Below, one piece after another: positions 48,463 through 55,980 of a DNA stretch of 64,000 nucleotides. The stretch is from Bacteroidales bacterium. Its GTDB lineage: Bacteria; Bacteroidota; Bacteroidia; Bacteroidales; Muribaculaceae. The notes under the pieces are model-generated. The model was not told the origin of the DNA and made no database searches. It saw only the letters and a list, made by a program, of their open reading frames with translations. Location: NCBI GenBank assembly GCA_014800685.1, contig JAAVFQ010000008.1, positions 62,001 through 126,000 on the forward strand. The letters are read 5' to 3'. Position 1 is the stretch's first letter; every line of letters begins with the position of its first letter. Position numbers and translations under genes: made by a program.

Positions 48463-49775
48463 AGACTTTCAGAAAGGGGGGCATACACCCCGCGGCCGAC
48501 AAGCTGACCGCCGATGCTCCTATCACAGACGTCACGCCTACGTCACTGATTCGCCTGATGCTTTCCCAGTCTATCGGGGCTCCGGCAAAGTGTATCGTTA
48601 AACCCGGCGACACTGTCGCCCCCGGACAGATGATAGCCGAAGCCGCCGGCTTCGTCAGCGCACCGGTGCATTCTCCTGTAGCAGGCACCGTAAAGCGCAT
48701 TGAGTCGGTGAGAAATCCTAAAGGTCTCTGGCAGGAGTCTGTAGTCATTGAGATTGACTCAGACGCTTCTCAGCAGCAACCATCCCACCCTCGCTCGGAG
48801 AAGGAAATGAACGACCTCTCCCCCGCCGATATTATCAAGGAGGTGGGCGAGGCAGGAATTGTCGGTCTCGGCGGCGCCACTTTCCCTACAAGGGTCAAGC
48901 TCTCTGTGCCCGACGGCAAGAAAGCCGACTTCATCCTTCTGAACGGAGCCGAGTGCGAACCTTTCCTCACCTGCGACGACGCTCTGATGAGAGAATCCCC
49001 GGAAGAGATACTTAAAGGCACACTGCTGCTGATGAAAGCCACTTCTGCTCCAAAAGCGATTGTGGGCATCGAAGAGAATAAGCCTCAAGCCATAAAAGCC
49101 ATGCGCTCTGCCGCTTCTGCTTATCCCGAGATCAGCATCGTAGTGCTTCGCAAAAAATATCCGCAGGGGAGTGAAAAGCAGCTGATCGAGGCCCTCACGG
49201 GACGCAAAGTGCCCCCCGGAGCTCTCCCCATTGACGTAGGGGCTATCGTAGACAACGTGGCCACAGCTTTCGCCGTGTGGGAAGCTATCGCCCTCAGACG
49301 TCCGCTCACTCACCGCATTGTGACCGTCACAGGCCCCTCTCTGACGAATGGGGGCAATTTCAGGGCTCCCTTCGGCATCCCCTTCAGCGACCTTATAGAA
49401 GTGGCCGGAGGACTCCCGGAAGACACCGGAAAAGTAATCTCCGGAGGCCCGATGATGGGACAAGCAGCTGCTGACCTCTCCGCACCCACTACCAAGGGAA
49501 CCGGCGGCATCCTCATCCTCCCCGAATCTATGTCGGAGCGCAAAGAGGCCGGCCCCTGCATCCGTTGCGCAAACTGCGTCTCGGCCTGTCCTATGGGTCT
49601 CGAACCATATCTCCTTATGCTGCAGGCTCAGAATTCGCTCTGGGCTGACACCAAGGAGCATAACGCCATGGCTTGTCTGGAATGCGGATGCTGCAGTTAC
49701 ATCTGCCCGGCTCACCGCCCGCTGCTTGACTATATCAAACTCGCAAAGGCACATATCAGGCGTGACAAACTTTAA
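48459..49775 (+). CDS. rnfC: Rnf electron transport complex subunit C
   Basis: KTFRKGGIHPAADKL, GLGGATFPTRVKL, CIRCANCVSACP, CLECGCCSYICP; ATGA overlap with rnfB. Confidence 0.95.
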   Translation: MKTFRKGGIHPAADKLTADAPITDVTPTSLIRLMLSQSIGAPAKCIVKPGDTVAPGQMIAEAAGFVSAPVHSPVAGTVKRIESVRNPKGLWQESVVIEIDSDASQQQPSHPRSEKEMNDLSPADIIKEVGEAGIVGLGGATFPTRVKLSVPDGKKADFILLNGAECEPFLTCDDALMRESPEEILKGTLLLMKATSAPKAIVGIEENKPQAIKAMRSAASAYPEISIVVLRKKYPQGSEKQLIEALTGRKVPPGALPIDVGAIVDNVATAFAVWEAIALRRPLTHRIVTVTGPSLTNGGNFRAPFGIPFSDLIEVAGGLPEDTGKVISGGPMMGQAAADLSAPTTKGTGGILILPESMSERKEAGPCIRCANCVSACPMGLEPYLLMLQAQNSLWADTKEHNAMACLECGCCSYICPAHRPLLDYIKLAKAHIRRDKL

Positions 49776-49841
49776 TCTCTACCCTCTCTTTCGCCTTCCT
49801 GAAAAGATTCTGCACATCACTCTTTTAAGTAAATTACCGAC

Positions 49842-50813
49842 GTGGACTTAACAGTATCATTATCACCGCATATCCACACGCGCAACTCCATCGACCGCGC
49901 CATGTGGAATGTAATAATCGCCCTGATGCCCGCTCTGGCGGTGGCTATCTGGATTTTCGGGCTTCCGGCTCTTTCGGTCACAGCCGTCTGTGTGCTCTGC
50001 TGCATAGCCACTGAGTGGCTCATAGAGCGTTTTATGCTTCATCGCCCCTCTACCATCGCTAACGGCTCAGCCATCATTACCGGCCTGCTGCTCGCCTTCA
50101 ATCTCCCGGCCTGCATCCCTCTCTGGATGGCTGCCATCGGCTCTATCGTGGCCATCGGCATTGCCAAAATGTCGTTCGGAGGACTCGGACAGAACATCTG
50201 GAATCCCGCTCTCGTAGGCCGCGTATTCCTTCTTCTCTCATTCCCGGCCGCCATGACCACGTGGCCCACGGCAATCCCTTCAGGACTCGCACACTCCACA
50301 GGAGCCTCAGCTGCCGATGCCTCTTCTGGAGCCACTCTCCTGCAGTCGCTCAATGCCTCCGGCTCAGCCATAAGTCTTGACAATGTCGACTTCCTCGGAA
50401 TGGCCGTCGGGCAGATGAACGGATCGCTCGGAGAGGTAGGAGCCATTGCCATCCTGATCGGACTGGCATATATGCTCATTATGCGCGTCATCACATGGCA
50501 CATACCGGTCAGCGTGCTGGCCTCGGCTGCTCTCTTCTCCTTCATCTTCGGAGGCAACCCCCTGCTTGACCTCTTTGCCGGCGGTCTGATACTGGGCGCC
50601 GTCTTCATGGCCACCGACTATGTCACCTCCCCCATGACTCACTCCGGACAGCTAATCTATGGCGCCTTCATTGGCCTTATCACCATCATCATCCGCCGCT
50701 ACGGCGCCTATCCGGAAGGTGTCTCCTTCGCCATTCTGCTGATGAACTCTTTCACTCCGCTAATCAACCGTTATTGCCGTCCGCGCGTATTCGGAGAAAG
50801 GAGGGGCAAATGA
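49842..50813 (+). CDS. rnfD: Rnf electron transport complex subunit D (GTG start)
   Basis: Multi-TM; FGGLGQNIWNPALVGRVFLL, MATDYVTSPMTHSGQLIYG. Confidence 0.94.
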   Translation: MDLTVSLSPHIHTRNSIDRAMWNVIIALMPALAVAIWIFGLPALSVTAVCVLCCIATEWLIERFMLHRPSTIANGSAIITGLLLAFNLPACIPLWMAAIGSIVAIGIAKMSFGGLGQNIWNPALVGRVFLLLSFPAAMTTWPTAIPSGLAHSTGASAADASSGATLLQSLNASGSAISLDNVDFLGMAVGQMNGSLGEVGAIAILIGLAYMLIMRVITWHIPVSVLASAALFSFIFGGNPLLDLFAGGLILGAVFMATDYVTSPMTHSGQLIYGAFIGLITIIIRRYGAYPEGVSFAILLMNSFTPLINRYCRPRVFGERRGK

Positions 50814-51430
50814 AAAAATTAGCATCCACCTTTCCTAACATGGTGCTCTCACTCGGCCTCATCACCGCTCTGGCCGGCGCTCTCCTCGGAGTGATATATG
50901 ACATCACCAAGGAGCCGATAGAGGAGCAGGCGCGGCAAGCTCAGATTCAGGCAATCCGCGAAGTGGCTCCGGAGTTTGACAATAATCCGCAGGAGCAGGC
51001 CAAGACCTTCACCATAGATGGCAACGAGTTTGTAGTCTATCCGGCTTATAACAAGGGTAAACTCGAAGGAGCTGCCGTCAAGGGGCTGTCCATGAACGGC
51101 TTCTCAGGTGAGATCGACGTCATGGCCGGATTTAACCTCGACGGCTCCATACGGGACTATCGGGTGCTTCAGCAAGCTGAGACCCCGGGACTCGGTTCAA
51201 GAATGGAAATGTGGTTTCGCGACCCGGCCGGAGCCCGTTCCGTCATCGGCAAGAACCCTGCCGAAACTCCGCTCTACGTAGTCAAGGATACTGAACAGCA
51301 TGGTGCCATAGACGGCATTACAGCTGCCACAATCTCTTCGCGCGCGTTCCTGGAATCACTCCGGAGCGCCTACGAAGCTTACAGGCAATATGCTCTCTCG
51401 GAGAATAATGAGTTAAAAGAACACCTATGA
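50810..51430 (+). CDS. rnfG: Rnf electron transport complex subunit G (FMN-binding)
   Basis: QQAETPGLGSRM, DGITAATISSRAF (FMN attachment). Confidence 0.93.
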   Translation: MKKLASTFPNMVLSLGLITALAGALLGVIYDITKEPIEEQARQAQIQAIREVAPEFDNNPQEQAKTFTIDGNEFVVYPAYNKGKLEGAAVKGLSMNGFSGEIDVMAGFNLDGSIRDYRVLQQAETPGLGSRMEMWFRDPAGARSVIGKNPAETPLYVVKDTEQHGAIDGITAATISSRAFLESLRSAYEAYRQYALSENNELKEHL

Positions 51431-52017
51431 AAAAATATTGGAAAATAATATATGAGGGCATACTCCCCTCCAATCCTGTTTTCGTGCTTCTTCTGGGCAT
51501 GTGCGCCACGCTGGGCACCACATCCTCAGCAATGAACGGACTTATGATGGGCATAGCCACGGCTGCCGTGCTCATCTGCTCCAACGTAGTGGTCTCAGCT
51601 GTGAAAAACCTCGTGCCCGACAAGGTGCGCATCCCGGCCTTCATCGTGATTATAGCTACCTTCGTGTCAATGCTCCAGCTCCTCATCAATGCCTTCATGC
51701 CTGCTCTCAATGCCTCGCTGGGCATCTTCATTCCGCTGATAGTGGTCAACTGCGTTATCCTCGGACGCGCTGAGGCTTTCGCCTCACGTCACTCCGTCTT
51801 TGAGTCACTTCTTGACGGACTCGGATGCGGACTGGGATTTACTTTCGCTCTCACGCTGCTCGGAGCCACAAGGGAAATTCTCGGCACCGGAAAGCTTTTC
51901 GGACTCACACTCTTTCCGGAAGACTACGGTATGCTCCTCTTCGTGCTCGCTCCGGGAGCCTTTATCGCTCTGGGCTATCTCATAGCTCTCGTCAACCGTC
52001 TACGCAAGGTCTCCTGA
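51427..52017 (+). CDS. rnfE: Rnf electron transport complex subunit E
   Basis: NPVFVLLLGMCATLGTTSSAMNGLMMG, NCVILGRAEAFAS. Confidence 0.95.
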   Translation: MKKYWKIIYEGILPSNPVFVLLLGMCATLGTTSSAMNGLMMGIATAAVLICSNVVVSAVKNLVPDKVRIPAFIVIIATFVSMLQLLINAFMPALNASLGIFIPLIVVNCVILGRAEAFASRHSVFESLLDGLGCGLGFTFALTLLGATREILGTGKLFGLTLFPEDYGMLLFVLAPGAFIALGYLIALVNRLRKVS

Positions 52018-52056
52018 CACAACGGATGCCCCCCTAACCAGAAAATCGATTGAATC

Positions 52057-52638
52057 ATGCTTACATATATCTCAATCATCATAACGGCGATCTTCATCAA
52101 TAACATCGTCTTCGCACAGTTTCTCGGCATCTGTCCCTTCCTGGGTGTCTCCAAGAAAATCTCCTCCGCCCTCGGCATGGGAGCCGCCGTGACCTTTGTC
52201 ATTACCCTCGCCACCGTAGTGGGCTGGCTACTTCAATATTATGTGCTCGATCCCTTGCACCTTGAGTTTCTGCAGACCATAGTTTTCATTCTCGTCATCG
52301 CCTTTCTTGTGCAGATGCTTGAAATTATTATGAAGAAGATCACTCCGGCTCTCTACCAGTCGCTCGGAGTCTTCCTGCCACTCATCACCACTAACTGCGC
52401 AGTGCTCGGTGTGGCCATCCTCGTGGTGCAAAAAGGTTTTAACCTCATGGAGTCTGTCACGTATGGCATCGCTACCTCCATCGGCTTTACGCTGGCCCTC
52501 TGGATATTTGCCGGCATCCGCGAACAGCTCTCACTCAGCAGCGCTCCTAAAGCGATGCGCGGAGTGCCTCTGGCTCTTATCTGCGCGGGTATTCTCGCCA
52601 TGGCCTTCATGGGCTTTTCCGGCATAAAAATCGGATAA
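52057..52638 (+). CDS. rnfA: Rnf electron transport complex subunit A
   Basis: INNIVFAQFLGICPFLGVSKK, TTNCAVLGVAILV. Confidence 0.95.
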   Translation: MLTYISIIITAIFINNIVFAQFLGICPFLGVSKKISSALGMGAAVTFVITLATVVGWLLQYYVLDPLHLEFLQTIVFILVIAFLVQMLEIIMKKITPALYQSLGVFLPLITTNCAVLGVAILVVQKGFNLMESVTYGIATSIGFTLALWIFAGIREQLSLSSAPKAMRGVPLALICAGILAMAFMGFSGIKIG

Positions 52639-53038
52639 TAAGAATTAAGCTCCCCAAAGCCACGATACAGAGAGCGCCCTTCCCGATATTGAGGAAGAGG
52701 CGCTCTCGCCATTTCAGAGCCGGTGCATGAGCCTCTGCCGGCCTTTGTTCTATTCTAACTATGGTGTCTTGACGCAGCCTTTCCACCGTGTCTCTGAGGA
52801 TGCGGTCTCGATAACGCCATTTATACACCTCATGGCGAAGGGTGTCGCCTCTGACCTCCACATAAATGCTGTCACGCTCCCATATTGAGTCAAACTGCAC
52901 TCTCACCTCCGTGATACTGTCTCGACTCAGTAGCCAGCGGTCGCGTGTGGTATAGACTCTTTTCGAGCATCCGGCGCAGAGGAGCGTGGTGGCAACCATC
53001 ACACTCCCTATCGCTAACTTTACTCTCGGCATCTTCAT
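52607..53038 (-). CDS. Small lipoprotein-like protein with C-terminal TM (spanin-like architecture)
   Basis: MKMPRVKLAIGSVMVATTLLCAGCSKR (imperfect lipobox) ... IGKGALCIVALGSLILIIRFLCRKSP; ATGA overlap with upstream amidase. Confidence 0.6.
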   Translation of the reverse strand: MKMPRVKLAIGSVMVATTLLCAGCSKRVYTTRDRWLLSRDSITEVRVQFDSIWERDSIYVEVRGDTLRHEVYKWRYRDRILRDTVERLRQDTIVRIEQRPAEAHAPALKWRERLFLNIGKGALCIVALGSLILIIRFLCRKSP

Positions 53039-53445
53039 ATCAGGGCATACTCTTTTGTGGCATCGAAGCAAGGACAAGCCTTCGCCGCAAAATCACGATG
53101 ACCATGAATTTCAGCACCCGGATATTTTCTCTTTAACATCGCCAGCAAGCATCTTAGAGCCTGCTTCTGGACCTCGGTTCTGGTGTCGGCAGGAGTCTTC
53201 CCGTCTTTTTCGAGTCCGCCCACATAGCAGACACCTATGCTCGCGGCATTGTGCCCGAGACAATGCGCACCGACTTCAGCCTCAGGACGCCCGGCGACCA
53301 CTTCCCCATCAAGAAGCACAAGATAGTGATAGCCGATAGAGCGGAAACCTCTGGCTCTATGCCAGCGATCCACATCGTCACGACCAAACGAAACACCGCG
53401 TTTTGTTGCGGTGCAATGTACGATAATTTCTGAGATTCTTCTCAT
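53035..53445 (-). CDS. N-acetylmuramoyl-L-alanine amidase (phage T7-lysozyme-like)
   Basis: EIIVHCTATKRG, GYHYLVLLDGEVVAGRPEAEVGAHCLGHNAASIGVCYVGG, HGHRDFAAKACPCFD. Confidence 0.92.
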   Translation of the reverse strand: MRRISEIIVHCTATKRGVSFGRDDVDRWHRARGFRSIGYHYLVLLDGEVVAGRPEAEVGAHCLGHNAASIGVCYVGGLEKDGKTPADTRTEVQKQALRCLLAMLKRKYPGAEIHGHRDFAAKACPCFDATKEYALI

Positions 53446-53468
53446 GAACTAATGATTTTAAGGATTAA

Positions 53469-53552
53469 TATTAGGATTTAGGTATTAGGATTTAGGTATT
53501 AGGATTTAGGTATCAGGTATTAGGTATTAGGTATTAGGTATTAGGTATTAGG
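53469..53552. repeat. Heptanucleotide tandem repeat, 12 units
   Basis: (TATTAGG ATTTAGG)x3 TATCAGG (TATTAGG)x5, all in phase. Confidence 0.95.
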
Positions 53553-53734
53553 AAGTATGAAGGAGGAGGCGCCTTTTAAAAAAAATAGACACCTCCTCTA
53601 CTCTCCTCCCACCTCTTAGAGAGATTAATGATTATAGCACAAAGAGAGATTTTGGCAAGAACGCGCCCGCTCCCCGCAAACTAATTGTGGGCCCATTTTA
53701 ACACTTTAACGGACTTTTGGACTTGACCCCTAAA

Positions 53735-53800
53735 TTGCTTCAACTGCTTGCTTCGACTGCGGGCATTGACCGCTTGCTTAAACTAAATTGCTTAGACTGC
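53735..53800. repeat. Degenerate 13-14-mer tandem repeat, 5 units
   Basis: TTGCTTCAACTGC TTGCTTCGACTGC GGGCATTGACCGC TTGCTTAAACTAAA TTGCTTAGACTGC. Confidence 0.8.
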
Positions 53801-53803
53801 AAC

Positions 53804-53842
53804 TAACAAAAACAAGAGCCTTTCTCACGAAAAACTCTTGTT
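53804..53842 (-). terminator. Terminator downstream of tRNA-His
   Basis: Minus strand CAAGAG...CTCTTG followed by TTTTTGTT. Confidence 0.6.
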
Positions 53843-53874
53843 GTCATGTATAATCAATTAACCAATTCTTAGTG

Positions 53875-53949
53875 GGTGAAAGATGGGTCTCGAACCCACG
53901 ACCTACGGAACCACAATCCGTCGCTCTAACCAACTGAGCTACATTCACC
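53875..53949 (-). tRNA. tRNA-His (anticodon GTG)
   Basis: GGTGAATGTAGCTCAGTTGGTTAGAGCGACGGATTGTGGTTCCGTAGGTCGTGGGTTCGAGACCCATCTTTCACC; G-1 encoded, C73. Confidence 0.93.
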
Positions 53950-54213
53950 ATTTGCCAATCCGAAGCGACACCCACTAAAGGCTCCGCAAGGGCGCCTCCC
54001 CGGAAAAGCAATGCAAAGTTACAACATTTTTTCGCATACACCAAATTTTTTTGTCACTTTTTTTCATCTTTTTTCACTCTTTTTCCTTATATGTCATATA
54101 ATCAGAATTTTACAAATTATTTATTTTTTCATCCCGACTCTCTATTCATCTGCTGTCTCAGCAACCTCTTTCATCGGGACCGCGAACACATACACTGCAT
54201 TGTGCGTTTTTCT

Positions 54214-54272
54214 ATTAGCCAAAAAGACAAGTTTTATACTCCAAGAGTTTCATATCACATATATCGTTTAGC
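54214..54272 (+). repeat. Right half (copy D) of the AAGTAAGT element, abutting yccF start
   Basis: TTAGCCAAAAAGACAAGTTTTATACTCCAAGAGTTTCATATCACATATATCGTTTA. Confidence 0.65.
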
Positions 54273-54274
54273 TA

Positions 54275-54643
54275 ATGTCTGTAATTCTCAATTTAATCTG
54301 GGTAATATTCGGTGGATTCATGATAGCCGTGGAATACGTTATTTCCGGTCTTGCCATGATGCTGACCATAGTAGGCATACCCTTCGGACTTCAATGCTTC
54401 AAGCTGGCACGAATAGCGCTCTGGCCCTTCGGCTCAGAGATAGACTCGACAGGCTTTCCAAGTGGTTGTCTGGCAGGAATAATGAATATTATCTGGTGGT
54501 TTCTCGGCGGTTTTGGCATAGCCCTCACTCACCTCTTCTGGGGGCTGCTATTTTGCATCACCATCGTCGGCATACCCTTCGGCAAAGAGCATTTCAAGCT
54601 GATGCACGTAGCTCTTTTCCCTTTCGGCAAGAGTATCAGCTGA
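54275..54643 (+). CDS. yccF: YccF domain-containing membrane protein
   Basis: NLIWVIFGGF, IVGIPFGLQCFKLARIALWPFG and repeat IVGIPFGKEHFKLMHVALFPFG. Confidence 0.9.
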   Translation: MSVILNLIWVIFGGFMIAVEYVISGLAMMLTIVGIPFGLQCFKLARIALWPFGSEIDSTGFPSGCLAGIMNIIWWFLGGFGIALTHLFWGLLFCITIVGIPFGKEHFKLMHVALFPFGKSIS

Positions 54644-54723
54644 CTCTCGCCGCCCACTCTAAGTAAGTATTGAAATTAAAGTAAGAATACTTACCTATCA
54701 CACCATCATTTTCTCACTTTCGT

Positions 54724-55503
54724 ATGGAAGGTCTCTTAATAGGATTATTACTACCCTTCGCAGGCACCACGCTCGGAGCAGCCTGCGTGCTTTTCATGAA
54801 GAAGCAGATACCGTCTCGACTGCAGAAGGCCCTGACCGGATTTGCAGCCGGAGTCATGGTGGCCGCCTCCGTGTGGTCGCTGCTCATACCCTCTATCGAG
54901 ATGAGAGGCGGCGAAGGGCTGACGGCGATTTTGCCGGCCACCATAGGATTTCTCGGCGGCATTCTTTTTCTCCTCTTTCTTGACTCCGTGATCCCACACC
55001 AGCACATAGACAGCTCACTTAGCGAGGGGCCGAAATCTCATCTGTCGAAAACTGCGAAGCTTGTATTTGCCATCACTCTGCATAACATTCCGGAGGGGAT
55101 GGCCGTAGGGGTGGCCCTTGCAGGCGCCATGGAGCATAATTCCTATATGCCAATGGCCGGAGCGCTGGCCCTCTCCATCGGTATCGCCATACAGAATTTC
55201 CCTGAGGGAGCCATTGTCTCCATGCCACTCAGAAGCGCCGGAAACAGTCGCGGCAAATCTTTCCTTATGGGTAGTCTCAGCGGCATTGTGGAGCCTATAG
55301 GCGCTATGCTCACTATTCTTCTCGCCTCAGTGATACTGCCTGTGCTCCCCTATCTACTCTCTTTTGCAGCCGGCGCCATGATGTATGTGGTGGTAGAAGA
55401 GCTGATTCCTGAGACACAGGAGGGGAAACATTCCAACCTCGGCACTCTGGGCTTTGCTGCCGGGTTTGCGCTGATGATGATACTTGACGTTGTGTTGGGT
55501 TAG
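54724..55503 (+). CDS. ZIP family metal transporter
   Basis: ALTGFAAGVMVAASVWSLLIPSIE, ITLHNIPEGMAVGVALAGA, NFPEGAIVSMPL. Confidence 0.92.
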   Translation: MEGLLIGLLLPFAGTTLGAACVLFMKKQIPSRLQKALTGFAAGVMVAASVWSLLIPSIEMRGGEGLTAILPATIGFLGGILFLLFLDSVIPHQHIDSSLSEGPKSHLSKTAKLVFAITLHNIPEGMAVGVALAGAMEHNSYMPMAGALALSIGIAIQNFPEGAIVSMPLRSAGNSRGKSFLMGSLSGIVEPIGAMLTILLASVILPVLPYLLSFAAGAMMYVVVEELIPETQEGKHSNLGTLGFAAGFALMMILDVVLG

Positions 55504-55526
55504 AAGGATATATATACTAAAAAAAG

Positions 55527-55565
55527 AGAGCGGCGTGAAGGTGATGTCCTGCACGCCGCTCCTTT
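55527..55565. terminator. Intergenic terminator hairpin
   Basis: GAGCGGCGTG...CACGCCGCTCCTTT. Confidence 0.65.
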
Positions 55566-55587
55566 AGGATTATGCCCGGGGGCTTTC

Positions 55588-55881
55588 TTAAATAGATTGC
55601 TCTACAGTCCAGACGAAAGCCCTGAGGCCGAGAAGAGGTCTCTCCTCATCGAGCTTTCTGAGTCTTTCGAGAAGAGGCTCCACGCGGTCATCTTCCACCA
55701 TAGTTATGGTGGCAGTGGCCAGCGAGGGCCACGCATGGCTGCCATAGTGGGGCTCACCGGTTTTGCTTCCGCGGCCCTGCACGGTGCCGAAGGAGGTGAA
55801 TCCGCGGCAGGAAGTGCGGTCGAGGGCTTCGATGATTTTCTCGTGGTGAGCCTGGTCGTATGTTATGAATATAGCTTTCAT
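55588..55881 (-). CDS. PG0541-like transporter-associated small protein
   Basis: MKAIFITYDQAHHEKIIEALDRTSCRGFTSFGTVQGRGSKTGEPHYGSHAWPSLATATITMVED; PII-like size, follows RND permease. Confidence 0.65.
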   Translation of the reverse strand: MKAIFITYDQAHHEKIIEALDRTSCRGFTSFGTVQGRGSKTGEPHYGSHAWPSLATATITMVEDDRVEPLLERLRKLDEERPLLGLRAFVWTVEQSI

Positions 55882-55906
55882 AGAAATATGCTTTAGAGTG
55901 GGAGAT

Positions 55907-55980
55907 TAAGTAAACAAGTTTTATTGTACAAGAGTTTTCATCTCACATCTATCGTTTAATTTTTCAAACTTCCTTACTTA
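55907..55980 (+). repeat. Right half (copy E) of the AAGTAAGT element between RND permease and PG0541-like gene
   Basis: AAGTTTTATTGTACAAGAGTTTTCATCTCACATCTATCGTTTAATTTTTC near-identical to copy A. Confidence 0.75.

Noticed and set aside
48759-49754. 331-aa minus-strand ORF opposite rnfC
   Set aside because: Shadow ORF of rnfC.
52607-53445. Complete prophage
   Set aside because: Only an amidase and a spanin-like gene are present; no integrase, terminase, capsid or tail genes in the window.
53469-53552. CRISPR-like array
   Set aside because: Repeats are 7 bp with no spacers and no cas genes; a simple tandem repeat.
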